NCBI GenBank assembly: GCA_965231815.1
Contig: OZ246890.1
Coordinates: forward strand, 2,914,001 to 2,978,000
Source: JAPPFW01 sp965231815
GTDB lineage: Bacteria > Actinomycetota > Acidimicrobiia > Spongiisociales > Spongiisociaceae
Length of the DNA stretch: 64,000 bases
Reading direction: 5' to 3'
Under the pieces are notes generated by a model. It was not told the origin of the DNA. It was given only the letters and a program-made list of their open reading frames with translations, and searched no databases. This document shows positions 16,624 to 25,983 of this stretch, piece by piece. The translations under genes were made by a program, and so were the position numbers. The stretch's first letter is position 1. Each line of letters opens with the position of its first letter.

Positions 16624-17975
16624 TACGGATCGTCGCGCATCCTCATCAGGCGCCGCTCGTCCGGCCCGGCAGGACGGTAGACCTGCTCTGCCGACGGCCC
16701 ATCCGGGGGGTCCGCCATGGATACGAGCAAGGCGCTCACCAGGATCACCTGAGCCACCAGAGCCGTGCATCCGGCGAGCACCAGCCCGAGGGTGACCGGA
16801 ACGGGTAGCAGGACCGGGAGCACTGCGCCCAGGACCCAGGCGAGTTGGAACAACGTCTCCGAATGGGTGAAGGTCTTGCCGCGTTCGTCGGGCGCGACGC
16901 TGGCATGCAGCAGCCCGTCGTATCCGAACTTGGCGGTTCCCCAGGCCAGGCCGGCGAACAGCGCCAGCGCGGCCGAGGCCCAAACCCCGAAGACGTGCGC
17001 GCTTATGAAGGCAGCCCCTGCTTCAAGCGCCAGGGCAGCCACGACCATCGGTTCCTCCCGGAGACGCCTGGCTAGGAACTGGGCTAGATAGGAGGACAGT
17101 CCGAAGCCCGCCCCCGCCGCGAGCAGGAGAGCGCCGAAACTCGCCATGCTCTGTTCCGTGTCCCGCAAAGCGAAGGCAACCAGCAGGAGCAGGTAGCCGT
17201 TAAGCAACCGCACGATGGCGGTGGCGATCCGGGCGTGGCGTATGGCCCGGCGGGAGGCGGGAGAGCGGGCGGAGGTATCTTGAGCGTCGCCCGCCTCACC
17301 CACCGGCCTCGTGGGTGAGCGCAGATCGAGTCGTAACCCGAGCGCGGCGACCGCCGACCAGCCGAACAGCAGGGTGGCCGCCGCCAGCGCGTACGTGTTG
17401 CCCAGCAGGGCGATCAGGCCTGCACCCACCGGGACGATCAGCCCGCTAGCAAAGATCCCTATCCGGGCCAGCCGGGCGTTGGCTGCTACCAGTGCGGTCG
17501 CCTCGGGAAGCGCAGCGGGGAGGATCGAGCTACGGCTGATCCCGTAGATTCGGGACAGGACCAGCATCCCGAACACCAGCGACAGCATCACCAACTCGGC
17601 GTTGGATCGGATCATGGCTATCGCCAGCACCGCACGCCCGATCGAACCGAACGATAAGCCGGCCCGATGGCTTCGGGGCACGCGATCGAACATCGAACCC
17701 AGGAGCGGCCCGATGACAGCGAACGGGGCCAGGGTGAGCAGCAGGAAGGACACCACATTGCCGCGCGCTTCGGCAGTCGGTACCGAGAAGAACAGGGTTT
17801 CGGCGAGAGCGAGCGCCACTAGAGTGTCGCCGGCGACGTTGGCGGCATGGGAAATGGCGAGTCGGCGGAAGGCCCAGCCGTGAACAGAGAAAGCTCCGTC
17901 GATCCTCCTTCCGACCGCCGTGGTGGCTCGAACGAGTTTGGAAGCCTGCCTTGAAGGAGGAACGGATTGGGTCAT
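16596..17975 (-). CDS. MFS transporter
   Basis: This 459-residue membrane protein has about twelve hydrophobic helices and a central hydrophilic loop (near residues 205-235, rich in Asp, Ser and Arg). The loop between helices 2 and 3 carries a degenerate MFS motif (GSMFDRVPRSHR). Both termini are polar and predicted cytoplasmic. Family members move drugs, sugars or metabolites; no substrate can be assigned. It starts at ATG 17975 and is divergent from the aldolase gene across about 80 bp. Confidence 0.85.
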   Translation of the reverse strand: MTQSVPPSRQASKLVRATTAVGRRIDGAFSVHGWAFRRLAISHAANVAGDTLVALALAETLFFSVPTAEARGNVVSFLLLTLAPFAVIGPLLGSMFDRVPRSHRAGLSFGSIGRAVLAIAMIRSNAELVMLSLVFGMLVLSRIYGISRSSILPAALPEATALVAANARLARIGIFASGLIVPVGAGLIALLGNTYALAAATLLFGWSAVAALGLRLDLRSPTRPVGEAGDAQDTSARSPASRRAIRHARIATAIVRLLNGYLLLLVAFALRDTEQSMASFGALLLAAGAGFGLSSYLAQFLARRLREEPMVVAALALEAGAAFISAHVFGVWASAALALFAGLAWGTAKFGYDGLLHASVAPDERGKTFTHSETLFQLAWVLGAVLPVLLPVPVTLGLVLAGCTALVAQVILVSALLVSMADPPDGPSAEQVYRPAGPDERRLMRMRDDPYQGRPSNIR

Positions 17976-18057
17976 ACCATTAACGTAGCGCCCGATACCG
18001 GTTTGAACGGGTAACCGGATGCGGTGTCTGCAAGTAGCTAAACGATGGAACGGTGGG

Positions 18058-18942
18058 ATGAACGAAACTCAATTCAACAAGGTAAGAGAGGGCCGGGGTT
18101 TCATAGCGGCCCTTGACCAGAGCGGTGGCAGCTCACCCAAGGCACTCCGAGGGTATGGATTGCCGGAGGACAGTTACTCAAACACCGACGAGATGTTTGA
18201 CCTGATCCACGCCATGCGCACCAGGATCATCACCAGTCCGAGCTTCGGAGGTGACCGCCTGTTCGGAGCGATCCTGTTCGAGAATACGTTAGGTCGGCAG
18301 ATCAAGGGTCGTAACGCGGTCACCTACCTTTGGGAGGTCAAAGGCGTTGTCCCGTTCCTCAAGGTCGACAAGGGCCTCGAGCCCGAGCGCGACGGGGTGC
18401 AGGTCATGAGACCTATTCCCGATCTTGAGGCTCTGCTGGATCTCGGCCGAGAAACCGGGGTCTTCGGCACCAAGATGCGCTCGGTGATCAAGTTGGCCGA
18501 CCGCGCAGGCATCGAGGCCAACGTTGAGCAGCAGTTCGGGCTGGGGGAACGCATCCTAGAGGCGGGTTTGGTTCCGATTCTGGAGCCCGAGGTGGATATC
18601 AACAGCCCCGAGAAATCCGAGGCGGAGGGGATGCTCAAGCAGGCCATTCTCGATCGGCTCGGTCGGCTCGGGGACTCGGGAATCCTCTTCAAGCTCACCC
18701 TACCGAGTCAGGACGACCTGTATCTAGACCTTGTGGAGCATCCGAACGTGCTTCGGGTGGCGGCGCTCTCGGGTGGTTACACCCATGACGAGGCCTGTGA
18801 GAGCTTGTCCCGGCAACGAGGAATGGTAGCCAGCTTCAGCAGGGCGCTCCTGGAAGGACTCTCGGTGGACCAGACCGATGACCAGTTCGATCGGGCACTA
18901 GATCGTTCGGTGGCCAACATATTCGCTGCATCATCCACCTGA
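18058..18942 (+). CDS. fda: Class I fructose-bisphosphate aldolase
   Basis: This 294-residue enzyme belongs to the bacterial class I (Schiff-base) aldolase group. Landmarks are AALDQSGGSSPK near the N-terminus, FLKVDKGL, KMRSVI, LVPILEPEVDI and LFKLTLPSQ, the last providing the Schiff-base lysine. It cleaves fructose 1,6-bisphosphate to dihydroxyacetone phosphate and glyceraldehyde 3-phosphate. I chose ATG 18058 because the upstream part of the frame (from 18019) is unlike the family. It stands alone upstream of the glycine cleavage operon; no glycine riboswitch is recognisable in the following 136 bp. Confidence 0.9.
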   Translation: MNETQFNKVREGRGFIAALDQSGGSSPKALRGYGLPEDSYSNTDEMFDLIHAMRTRIITSPSFGGDRLFGAILFENTLGRQIKGRNAVTYLWEVKGVVPFLKVDKGLEPERDGVQVMRPIPDLEALLDLGRETGVFGTKMRSVIKLADRAGIEANVEQQFGLGERILEAGLVPILEPEVDINSPEKSEAEGMLKQAILDRLGRLGDSGILFKLTLPSQDDLYLDLVEHPNVLRVAALSGGYTHDEACESLSRQRGMVASFSRALLEGLSVDQTDDQFDRALDRSVANIFAASST

Positions 18943-19078
18943 TAACTCCGGTCCTGCATGAATGTGAAGTCCGACCTGTCAATGCAGGGAGGGGTACGGC
19001 TACCCGCTCTAGCGAAGTCGGTTGGCATCTACGGAGTCGAAGTCTGTTTGATCCATCCGATCTGATAACGTCTTAACC

Positions 19079-20185
19079 ATGTCGGGAGGCGGTAGTAACG
19101 GACTCAGGCGGCTAACCCTTCGAGAGTGCCACCAGGCGCTAGGCGCTCGCTTTGCACCCTTCGCAGGTTGGGAGATGCCCCTCCAGTACCAGGGGACCGT
19201 GGCGGAGCACAAAGCAGTCCGCGATCGGGCGGCTGTTTTCGACGTTTCACATCTCGGACGGGTTTGGGTGCGGGGTTCCGGGGCTGCCCGGATACTGCGT
19301 TCGGTGACCACCTTCGACGTAACCTCCATACCGGAGGGCAAGGCTCACTACAGCCTCTACTGCAACGACGCGGGAGGGATAGACGACGATGTGTTCGTGT
19401 ACCACCTCCCGCAGGATCGTTGGCTGGTTGTCCACAATGCCGCCAATGCCCGAAAAGGCTTCAACCGTCTTCATGAGGCGTTTAGCGGAGATGCGGAAGA
19501 CGTAACGACCGGCACGGTGATGCTTGCCGTGCAAGGTCCCGAGGCGGCAGCCGTGCTCGGTTCCGTGTTCGGCGATAGCGTGGCGGATGTTGAACGTCAT
19601 GGCTGCGTGGAGTTCAGCCGGCGCGGAGCATCCGTACTCTTTGCTCGTACCGGTTACACGGGTGAGGACGGCGGAGAATGCGTTGTCGACGCCGACCGAG
19701 CGGTCGATCTCTGGGAGGCTCTTATAGAGGCAGGCGCCACACCTGCCGGTCTGGGGGCACGCGACACGTTGCGTCTGGAAGCTGCCCTGCCCCTGCACGG
19801 CAACGACATATCGAGCGCCACCCATCCTTTCGAGGCGGGTCTTGGTTTTGCGGTTAGCTTTGAGGACGGTGCCCCGTTCATCGGGCGCGAGGCGCTGGTC
19901 CGGGTCAAGGAGCGACCGCTTACCCGGCGTTTGGCTCACCTTATGGCGCGTGGGCGGGGTGTCCCGAGGGCGGGTTTCCCGGTTCACGAGCCGGATAGTG
20001 AAGAAGCTATCGCGGTGCTTACCAGCGGAGGATTCAGCCCCAGCTTGCGACTCGGGATCGGGATGGCTTACCTTCCCGTCCGGCTGGCTCGCGTCGGGGT
20101 GAGGTTGCAGATTGACATTCGGGGCCGCAAGCTACCGGTGGAGGTTGCGAAGCGTCCCTTCTACCGAAAGCCGAGGCAGTCATGA
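19079..20185 (+). CDS. gcvT: Glycine cleavage system T protein (aminomethyltransferase)
   Basis: This 368-residue aminomethyltransferase transfers the methylene group from aminomethyl-lipoyl-GcvH to tetrahydrofolate and releases ammonia. Family motifs are FAPFAGWEMPLQY, AVFDVSHLGRVWVRG, HYSLYCNDAGGIDDDVFVY, ARTGYTGEDGGE and GLGARDTLRLEAALPLHGND, the last holding folate-site residues. It is first in the order gcvT-gcvH-gcvPA-gcvPB, and gcvH overlaps its end by 4 bp, so the set is one operon. Confidence 0.95.
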   Translation: MSGGGSNGLRRLTLRECHQALGARFAPFAGWEMPLQYQGTVAEHKAVRDRAAVFDVSHLGRVWVRGSGAARILRSVTTFDVTSIPEGKAHYSLYCNDAGGIDDDVFVYHLPQDRWLVVHNAANARKGFNRLHEAFSGDAEDVTTGTVMLAVQGPEAAAVLGSVFGDSVADVERHGCVEFSRRGASVLFARTGYTGEDGGECVVDADRAVDLWEALIEAGATPAGLGARDTLRLEAALPLHGNDISSATHPFEAGLGFAVSFEDGAPFIGREALVRVKERPLTRRLAHLMARGRGVPRAGFPVHEPDSEEAIAVLTSGGFSPSLRLGIGMAYLPVRLARVGVRLQIDIRGRKLPVEVAKRPFYRKPRQS

Positions 20186-20586
20186 AGATGGACTACAACA
20201 TTCCGGATCGGCTCCTGTATACCAGTACCCATGAGTGGTTACGCCGCAGTGAGAGCCGTCCCGGAGAGGCGACGATAGGGATTACGGACTTTGCCCAGGA
20301 TGAAGTGGGCGATGTCGTTTATGTGGATCCCATCCCCATAGGCGCCTCGGTAGTCGCCGGGGACATGTGCGCGGAGATCGAATCCACCAAGACCGTAGCC
20401 GAGCTGTATGCCCCGGTAGATGGGGAGGTTATCGAGGCCAACGCCAATCTGGACGGCCGGCCCGAGCTGGTTAACCTTTCACCATACGATGAGGGTTGGA
20501 TAATCCGGATCCGGATCACGGACGAGAGTCGGCTCTCAAGTCTGCTGAACGCCGGTTCCTACCGGGAAATGATCGAGAAGGGTTGA
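20182..20586 (+). CDS. gcvH: Glycine cleavage system H protein
   Basis: This 134-residue lipoyl carrier has THEWLR near the N-terminus, the lipoylated lysine in ESTKTVAELYAPVDGEV, and the closing DEGWIIRI segment. It shuttles the aminomethyl group among the P, T and L proteins. It overlaps gcvT by 4 bp and is followed at once by gcvPA. No L protein (dihydrolipoamide dehydrogenase) is in the window, so that subunit must come from elsewhere. Confidence 0.95.
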   Translation: MKMDYNIPDRLLYTSTHEWLRRSESRPGEATIGITDFAQDEVGDVVYVDPIPIGASVVAGDMCAEIESTKTVAELYAPVDGEVIEANANLDGRPELVNLSPYDEGWIIRIRITDESRLSSLLNAGSYREMIEKG

Positions 20587-20591
20587 ACCGC

Positions 20592-21977
20592 TTGGCATCT
20601 CCTTCACCCGTCACACCATTCCACCCCTACATCCCTGCGACGGAGGCCGATCAAGCCCGGATGCTGGAGCGGATAGGGGTATCCGATGTAGACGCCCTTT
20701 TTGATGACCTGCCCGCCGCGATGCGAGATCCCCAAATCGACCTGCCGCCTTCGTTGACGGAGCCCGATCTCGTGGCGTTGCTGGAAGAGAGATCAGCCGC
20801 CAATCGGTCCCCGGCGCGGCCTTCGTTTCTCGGCGCCGGCGCCTACCGCCGGTTCATTCCGGCGATAACCGGCAACCTGACCTGGAGATCCGAGTTTGCG
20901 ACCGCCTACACGCCCTACCAACCGGAGATCAGCCAGGGCACCTTGCAAGCCGCCTTCGAATACCAGTCGGTGGTGTGCGAGTTGACCGGCATGGATGTGT
21001 CGAACACCGGCCTATACGACGTGGGTAGCGCGACCGCCGAGGCTTGCCTGCTGGCGGCACGGGTGACTCGTCGGCGTGCGGTTCTCCTGCTGGAACCGAT
21101 CCACCCCGGAACCGCCGAGGTGGTTAGGACCTACGCACGAGGCGCCGGATTGAGGGTCGATACCGCGTTCTCGGCGAGTTCGGTGACCACCGACTACGCG
21201 TGCCTGGTGGTACAACAGCCGGATTTCCTGGGCGCCATAGTTGACCTGGAACCCCTGGCTGAGGCAGTCCGGGTGTCGGGTACCTTGCTGGTGACGATTG
21301 CCGATCCCTTCTCCCTGGGGTTGTTGCGGGCGCCGGGCGATGTGGGGGCTGACATCGTGACCGGTGAAGGGCGTGATCTGGCCGGTCCTCCGAATTACGG
21401 AGGGCCGTCCCTCGGGCTCTTCGCAGCGCGCACGAAGTACCTGCGGCAGATGCCGGGTCGTATCGTCGGCCAAACCCGAGAGTTGCATGCTCCACCGAAC
21501 GGGGAGGGGGAACGGCGCACCGGCTATATCCTTGCTCTGCAAGCTCGCGAGCAGTTCATCCGGAGAGAGCGGGCCACCTCCAACGTTTCCACCGCTCAGT
21601 CCCTTATAGCGGTGGCTTTCACCATTACCTTGCAGGCACTCGGTCCCCACGGTCTTCGACAGTCCGCCGAACTGTGCTACCAGCGCGCTCACGACGCCGC
21701 GACCCGTATCGCGGCCCTGCCCGGATACCGGGTACCCGAGCGAGGTCCCTGGTTCCAGGAGTTTCTGGTTCGAGGGCCGCTTCCCGCCCGGCAACTCGCT
21801 TCGCGCCTTTCGGAGGAGGGCATCACCGCCGGATTGGATGTCTCAGCCCGTCCGGAGCCGGAGGCCCGGGATGCGCTGCTCTTCGCCGTGACCGAGGCCA
21901 CCCCTGACGCTCATGTCGATTCCTTGCTGGAGGCACTGGAAAAGATCGGAGCGGGAGAGATCGGAAGGGACAAGTGA
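20592..21977 (+). CDS. gcvPA: Glycine dehydrogenase (decarboxylating) subunit 1
   Basis: This is the N-terminal half of a split P protein, about 461 residues. Conserved stretches are FLGAGAYRRFIPAI, AYTPYQPEISQGTLQAAFEYQS, MDVSNTGLYDVGSATAEA, and GPNYGG-like NYGGPSLGLFAA. It pairs with GcvPB to form the PLP-dependent decarboxylase. The start is most likely TTG 20592, with a GAAGGG ribosome site about 10 bases upstream and inside the end of gcvH; TTG 20583 is an alternative. The longer open frame from 20496 only overlaps gcvH out of frame. Confidence 0.9.
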   Translation: MASPSPVTPFHPYIPATEADQARMLERIGVSDVDALFDDLPAAMRDPQIDLPPSLTEPDLVALLEERSAANRSPARPSFLGAGAYRRFIPAITGNLTWRSEFATAYTPYQPEISQGTLQAAFEYQSVVCELTGMDVSNTGLYDVGSATAEACLLAARVTRRRAVLLLEPIHPGTAEVVRTYARGAGLRVDTAFSASSVTTDYACLVVQQPDFLGAIVDLEPLAEAVRVSGTLLVTIADPFSLGLLRAPGDVGADIVTGEGRDLAGPPNYGGPSLGLFAARTKYLRQMPGRIVGQTRELHAPPNGEGERRTGYILALQAREQFIRRERATSNVSTAQSLIAVAFTITLQALGPHGLRQSAELCYQRAHDAATRIAALPGYRVPERGPWFQEFLVRGPLPARQLASRLSEEGITAGLDVSARPEPEARDALLFAVTEATPDAHVDSLLEALEKIGAGEIGRDK

Positions 21978-23452
21978 CCGTAACCAAACCTCGCGGCGAT
22001 GATTTCGGCGCCCGGTTGAGCTTCGACCGTGGTTCCCCGGGGCGGCGGGCGGTTGACGTGCCGTCCTGGAGCAAGGATGACATCCCCTTGCCGGATTCCC
22101 GTCTGTTGCGTGACGCGGTCCGACTACCCGAGATGGGCCAGGGGGAACTGGTCAGGTACTACACCGCCATGTCGGCCCGGAACTTCGGTATCGACTCCGG
22201 TACCTATCCGCTGGGCTCCTGTACCATGAAGTACAACCCGAAAGTTAATGACGCGGTGGCAGCGCTACCCGGTTTGGCGCGGGCGAATCCGCAGGCGCCC
22301 CCCGAGGAGGTGCAGGGCACGCTGCGCATCATGTTGGAGTTGCGCCTCGGCTTGGGAGCGCTCACCGGCCTACCCCATGTCAGCCTCGCCCCGGCGGCAG
22401 GCGCCCAAGGAGAACTTGCCGGAGTTCTGATGATCACCCGAGCCCTCGATGATCGTGGGGAACTCGGTAACCGTCGCCGGGTCTTGGTTCCCGACTCGGC
22501 TCACGGCACCAATCCGGCCACCGCCGCAATGGTCGGGTATAAGGTCACCCAAATACCCACCGGCCCCGACGGCTCGCTCGATCGCGCCACTCTCGAAAAC
22601 GAACTCGACGAGACGGTCGCCGCGGTGATGGTCACCGTACCCAACACCCTCGGTCTGTGGGAGAACAACATCGAACACGTCGCGCAAATGGTCCACGATG
22701 TGGGCGGTTTCGTGTATGGAGACGGGGCCAACTTCAACGCCATAATGGGCCGGGTTCGCTACGGGGACCTGGGTTTCGACGTAGTCCACCTCAACCTTCA
22801 TAAAAGCTTCAGCACGCCTCATGGAGGCGGTGGTCCGGGGGCCGGGCCCGTTTGCTGTAGCGACGAGCTCGCCCCTTACCTCCCGGCGCCGGTAGTGGAG
22901 GAGGACGAGGACGGCATGGTGGGTTTGACCACGCCCGAACGTAGCGTCGGACGCCTCCAGCAATTCCACGGGAACTCCGCCGTTTTGATCCGCGCCTATT
23001 CATACCTCCGGGCGCTCGGTCTTGAGGGCCTGCGGGCCGCTTCCGGCCAAGCTGTCCTTAACGCCAACTACGTGCGTGCGCTGCTTACCGGCCACTACGA
23101 CCTACCGTATGACCGCCCCGTACTCCACGAGGTGGTCTTCTCCGGATCTCGCCAGCGCCGCGAACTCGGCGTGCGAACCTACGACATAGCGAAGCGGATC
23201 ATCGACCACGGTTTCCATCCCCCCACCGTCTATTTCCCGCTGATCGTCGAGGAGGCCCTGATGATCGAACCGACCGAGACAGAGTCGGCCGAAGCGATCG
23301 AAGGATTGGTGGAAGCCATGATCGCGGTCGCCGAGGAAGCGGAAAGCGATCCCGAAACGCTGAGTGGGGCTCCCTGGACGGCGCCTATCGGTCGTCTCGA
23401 TGAAGCGACTGCCTCCCGCAGACCGGTGCTCCGCTGGACCGATTCGGCGTAA
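21974..23452 (+). CDS. gcvPB: Glycine dehydrogenase (decarboxylating) subunit 2
   Basis: This C-terminal half of the split P protein has 492 residues and holds the cofactor site: the PLP lysine is in HLNLHKSFSTPHGGGGPGAG. Other family segments are GIDSGTYPLGSCTMKYNPK, SAHGTNPATAAMVGY and the ending HEVVFS with RTYDIAKRIIDHG. The start is GTG 21974, overlapping the gcvPA stop codon by 4 bp, so the two subunits are translationally coupled. It decarboxylates glycine and passes the methylamine group to GcvH. It is the last gene of the operon. Confidence 0.95.
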   Translation: MTVTKPRGDDFGARLSFDRGSPGRRAVDVPSWSKDDIPLPDSRLLRDAVRLPEMGQGELVRYYTAMSARNFGIDSGTYPLGSCTMKYNPKVNDAVAALPGLARANPQAPPEEVQGTLRIMLELRLGLGALTGLPHVSLAPAAGAQGELAGVLMITRALDDRGELGNRRRVLVPDSAHGTNPATAAMVGYKVTQIPTGPDGSLDRATLENELDETVAAVMVTVPNTLGLWENNIEHVAQMVHDVGGFVYGDGANFNAIMGRVRYGDLGFDVVHLNLHKSFSTPHGGGGPGAGPVCCSDELAPYLPAPVVEEDEDGMVGLTTPERSVGRLQQFHGNSAVLIRAYSYLRALGLEGLRAASGQAVLNANYVRALLTGHYDLPYDRPVLHEVVFSGSRQRRELGVRTYDIAKRIIDHGFHPPTVYFPLIVEEALMIEPTETESAEAIEGLVEAMIAVAEEAESDPETLSGAPWTAPIGRLDEATASRRPVLRWTDSA

Positions 23453-23494
23453 GTACTATCGGGGCCGGAGTGCCGCCGGTCAGACTTATCCGCA

Positions 23495-24619
23495 TCAAGA
23501 TTTCGCTCGGTGGATCACGTAGCTTTCGTTGTTGAACCAAACCCCGCCGTGCCGCTCGATCACGGTTCTGGTGACGTCGATGTAGGCGCCCGACGCCACC
23601 GCATCGGCCATACGTCGCTCGTCTATCTGCGCGACATAGGCGGCGGCGTTCCAAGCCGCCAGGATTGACGGGGTGGCGATGTGTTCCTTCGCCTCCACCG
23701 CCATCGACCGCATCGTGTAGCGGAATATCGACGCGCGGTCTTCCAATGGCTCCATGACCAGATCACGGTCGCCGTCTTCCGACAGTTGCCGGTAGGCCTC
23801 GGCCAGGAGCGTATGGCGAGTCGATCGGAAAGGGTTTTCCCCCGGCCACAGATTCCTGATGATCTCGATACCCGGATCGTGCCCGTAGGAGTGGATACCC
23901 AGGAGGCGCCCTCCCGGAGCTAAGGCCTTGGCCAGTGGCTCGATGACGGTCCGCACCTTGTGCTCGGAAGTGGTGCGGGCTCGGTAGGGCTGGGATGCGA
24001 TTATCAGATCGTATGAGCCCCGGTAGCAGCCGAACTCGGGCAGCACCCGGCGCAGTATGAACTCGCGGTCCTTCCGGTAGATGAGGTGGACGGCCGGTGT
24101 CCGGTATATCGGATTGCCGGTCACGGGGCTGGTTCTGATCTGCCAGTCCTCCGTTACCGAAACGAGGGTCGCCCGTATCTGTCGGGCGAAGTCCACCGTG
24201 GTGGATCCTTCCAGGGCGGTGGTGCGCCACGACAATGGAGGCTTGGTGTTTCCCGGTCGGAGATCGGGGGCCTCGCCGTAGGTCAGGTTGGTGACCGCGA
24301 ACACCATCTCCGGATGTTCGTGGAAGCGGTCGGGTAGCTTCTCCAGCGCCAAGCGCACGTCTTCCAGGCTGATCTCCTTGCCTACCACCAGCCACGGGAC
24401 GTGGGTGAACGAGGCGTGCAGGTCGCGCATCACATCGGTGAGGACAGTGGCGTCACCCATTCCGGCATCGAACACCCTGAGGGCGTCCGGACCGGGATCG
24501 ACCAGTGCCGTCTCGCGAGCGATACGAGCCGCCACCTCCGCTTTTTCGGTGGTGGTGGTCACGAACATCATGTAGGCGGCTCGGCTGTCGAAGAAACGAG
24601 GCCGGGTTTTCCGTTCCAT
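23495..24619 (-). CDS. SAM-dependent methyltransferase-like protein of unknown substrate
   Basis: This 374-residue protein has a methyltransferase-like core: the N-terminal segment ALRVFDAGMGDATVL matches motif I, and later YDLIIASQPYRAR and LAKALAPGGRLLGIHSYG match the post-I and motif IV-V regions of class I methyltransferases. The C-terminal domain (from about residue 250) is helical. I set the start at ATG 24619; the frame stays open to 25210 but that extension is antisense to alr and unlike any family. It is divergent from alanine racemase with a 66-bp gap. The substrate is unknown. Confidence 0.75.
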   Translation of the reverse strand: MERKTRPRFFDSRAAYMMFVTTTTEKAEVAARIARETALVDPGPDALRVFDAGMGDATVLTDVMRDLHASFTHVPWLVVGKEISLEDVRLALEKLPDRFHEHPEMVFAVTNLTYGEAPDLRPGNTKPPLSWRTTALEGSTTVDFARQIRATLVSVTEDWQIRTSPVTGNPIYRTPAVHLIYRKDREFILRRVLPEFGCYRGSYDLIIASQPYRARTTSEHKVRTVIEPLAKALAPGGRLLGIHSYGHDPGIEIIRNLWPGENPFRSTRHTLLAEAYRQLSEDGDRDLVMEPLEDRASIFRYTMRSMAVEAKEHIATPSILAAWNAAAYVAQIDERRMADAVASGAYIDVTRTVIERHGGVWFNNESYVIHRAKS

Positions 24620-24685
24620 GGGGTGGGTCGGTTTCCTTCTTTCAACTCCAACAACTTGAACTCCGCTAACGGTACCCTCACAGGG

Positions 24686-25834
24686 ATGGTGTACGAACCC
24701 CCGCCTGCGGTAGCCGTTCCCCGCCCGTTTCGCCCTACCTATGCCGAGATCGACCTCCGGCGTCTCACCAGCAACTACCGGGCGATCGAGCGAGTGCTGG
24801 GCCGGACTCGGATGGTTCCGGTTCTCAAAGCCAACGCCTACGGCCACGGTCTGATCCCGGTCGCCCGGCATGTGGAGTCTCTTGGAGCGGCGGGACTGGC
24901 GGTGGCGTTTCTCGAGGAGGGGGAATTGCTCCGGAGGGCGGGGATCCGATGCCCGATCCTGGTGATGGGGGGGATCGACGAAAGCCAGATCCCGGACTTC
25001 CTGCGCTACGGCCTGACGATGACCGCCTCTTCGATCGACAAGTTGCGGGAGGTCAACCGGGTTGCCGCCCGGCACGGCAAGGTAGCGAAGGTCCATCTGA
25101 AGGTCGATACCGGCATGGGCCGGATCGGTATGCGGTCCGATACCGCCCCGGCCATGTTTGAAGTTGGTTTGCGTGCTCCGAACGTGGATGTCGAGGGGGT
25201 GTACAGCCACTTCGCTACCTCCGACCGCAGGGATCCGGCCCAGACCGTGCGGCAGCTGGGCGATTTCCTCGATTGCGTGTCTTTCTACCGCTCACGCGGG
25301 GTTCCCACCCCGAAGCTGCATATCGCCAACTCGGGCGCCATTCTCCAGCATCCCGACTCCTACCTTGATCTGGCGCGTCCCGGCCTCTTGCTATACGGCG
25401 TCTACCCCTCGGAGGAAGTGCGGAGGACGATCGAGGTGAAGCCGGTGCTGAGTTGGCGATCGCGGGTCGTGTTCTTCAAGGTCCAGCCGGCAGGCCGGCC
25501 AGCGGGATACGGGGCCGGGTGGGCGCCCCAAGAGAACACGAGGGTGGTAACGGTCCCGGCAGGTTACGGTGACGGATACTTCCACTCCTTGTCCAACCGT
25601 GGTCGAGTTATCGTCGGTGGCCGTCGATACCCGATCGTCGGTGGTGTCTGCATGGACCAGTTCATGGTCGACATCGGTCCTGGGGGTGAGGCTTACAACG
25701 GTGACGAAGTGGTGCTCATCGGGTCGCAGGGTGAGGTATCGATCAGCGTGAGCGACGTAGCCCGCTGGGCGGGGACCATCCCTTACGAGGTGCTTACCAA
25801 CATCAACACCCGGGTCGCCAGGCGCTACACCTAG
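24686..25834 (+). CDS. alr: Alanine racemase
   Basis: This 382-residue fold-type III PLP enzyme has the PLP lysine in VLKANAYGHG, the VDTGMGRIG motif, LARPGLLLYG and the second-base tyrosine region PAGYGDGY, with GGVCMDQFMVD near the end. It converts L-alanine to D-alanine for peptidoglycan. The ATG at 24686 fits the family's N-terminal length; the longer open frame from 24401 is an artefact over the divergent methyltransferase gene. Its stop codon TAG is also the first three bases of MITE copy D. Confidence 0.93.
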   Translation: MVYEPPPAVAVPRPFRPTYAEIDLRRLTSNYRAIERVLGRTRMVPVLKANAYGHGLIPVARHVESLGAAGLAVAFLEEGELLRRAGIRCPILVMGGIDESQIPDFLRYGLTMTASSIDKLREVNRVAARHGKVAKVHLKVDTGMGRIGMRSDTAPAMFEVGLRAPNVDVEGVYSHFATSDRRDPAQTVRQLGDFLDCVSFYRSRGVPTPKLHIANSGAILQHPDSYLDLARPGLLLYGVYPSEEVRRTIEVKPVLSWRSRVVFFKVQPAGRPAGYGAGWAPQENTRVVTVPAGYGDGYFHSLSNRGRVIVGGRRYPIVGGVCMDQFMVDIGPGGEAYNGDEVVLIGSQGEVSISVSDVARWAGTIPYEVLTNINTRVARRYT

Positions 25835-25983
25835 TCCCGATGGTTCATGGATCGGGGGTTCGGCGATGAGTGGAACAGAGCCATAAGAGTCGCTGCCGGC
25901 TAACGGCCGGTTTCTCCTCGTATCCGGGTTGAAACTGGCGTTACATGCCTCGGTATGTGGGAGATCTGAACAATCAGGGCTTA
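25832..25983 (+). mobile_element. MITE-like repeat, family 1, copy D (internally deleted)
   Basis: This 152-bp copy keeps both ends (TAGTCCCGATGGTTCATGG and CTGAACAATCAGGGCTTA) but lacks about 55 bp of the interior, where a CCGGCTAACGGCCGG palindrome is found instead. Its left TAG is the stop codon of alr, and its right TTA is, on the minus strand, the stop codon of the dehydrogenase gene. The insertion thus exactly fills the gap between two convergent genes. Confidence 0.75.

Noticed and set aside
18943..19078. Glycine riboswitch in front of gcvT
   Set aside because: I looked for the conserved core of the glycine aptamer and did not find it. A CCTGCAT/ATGCAGG inverted repeat is present but not enough.
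20496..20591. An earlier start for gcvPA inside gcvH
   Set aside because: The first 32 codons only overlap gcvH out of frame and do not resemble the P protein; TTG 20592 has the ribosome site.
23495..25210. A 571-codon minus-strand frame running over most of alr
   Set aside because: Only the part up to ATG 24619 resembles a methyltransferase; the rest is antisense to alanine racemase and low in sense.
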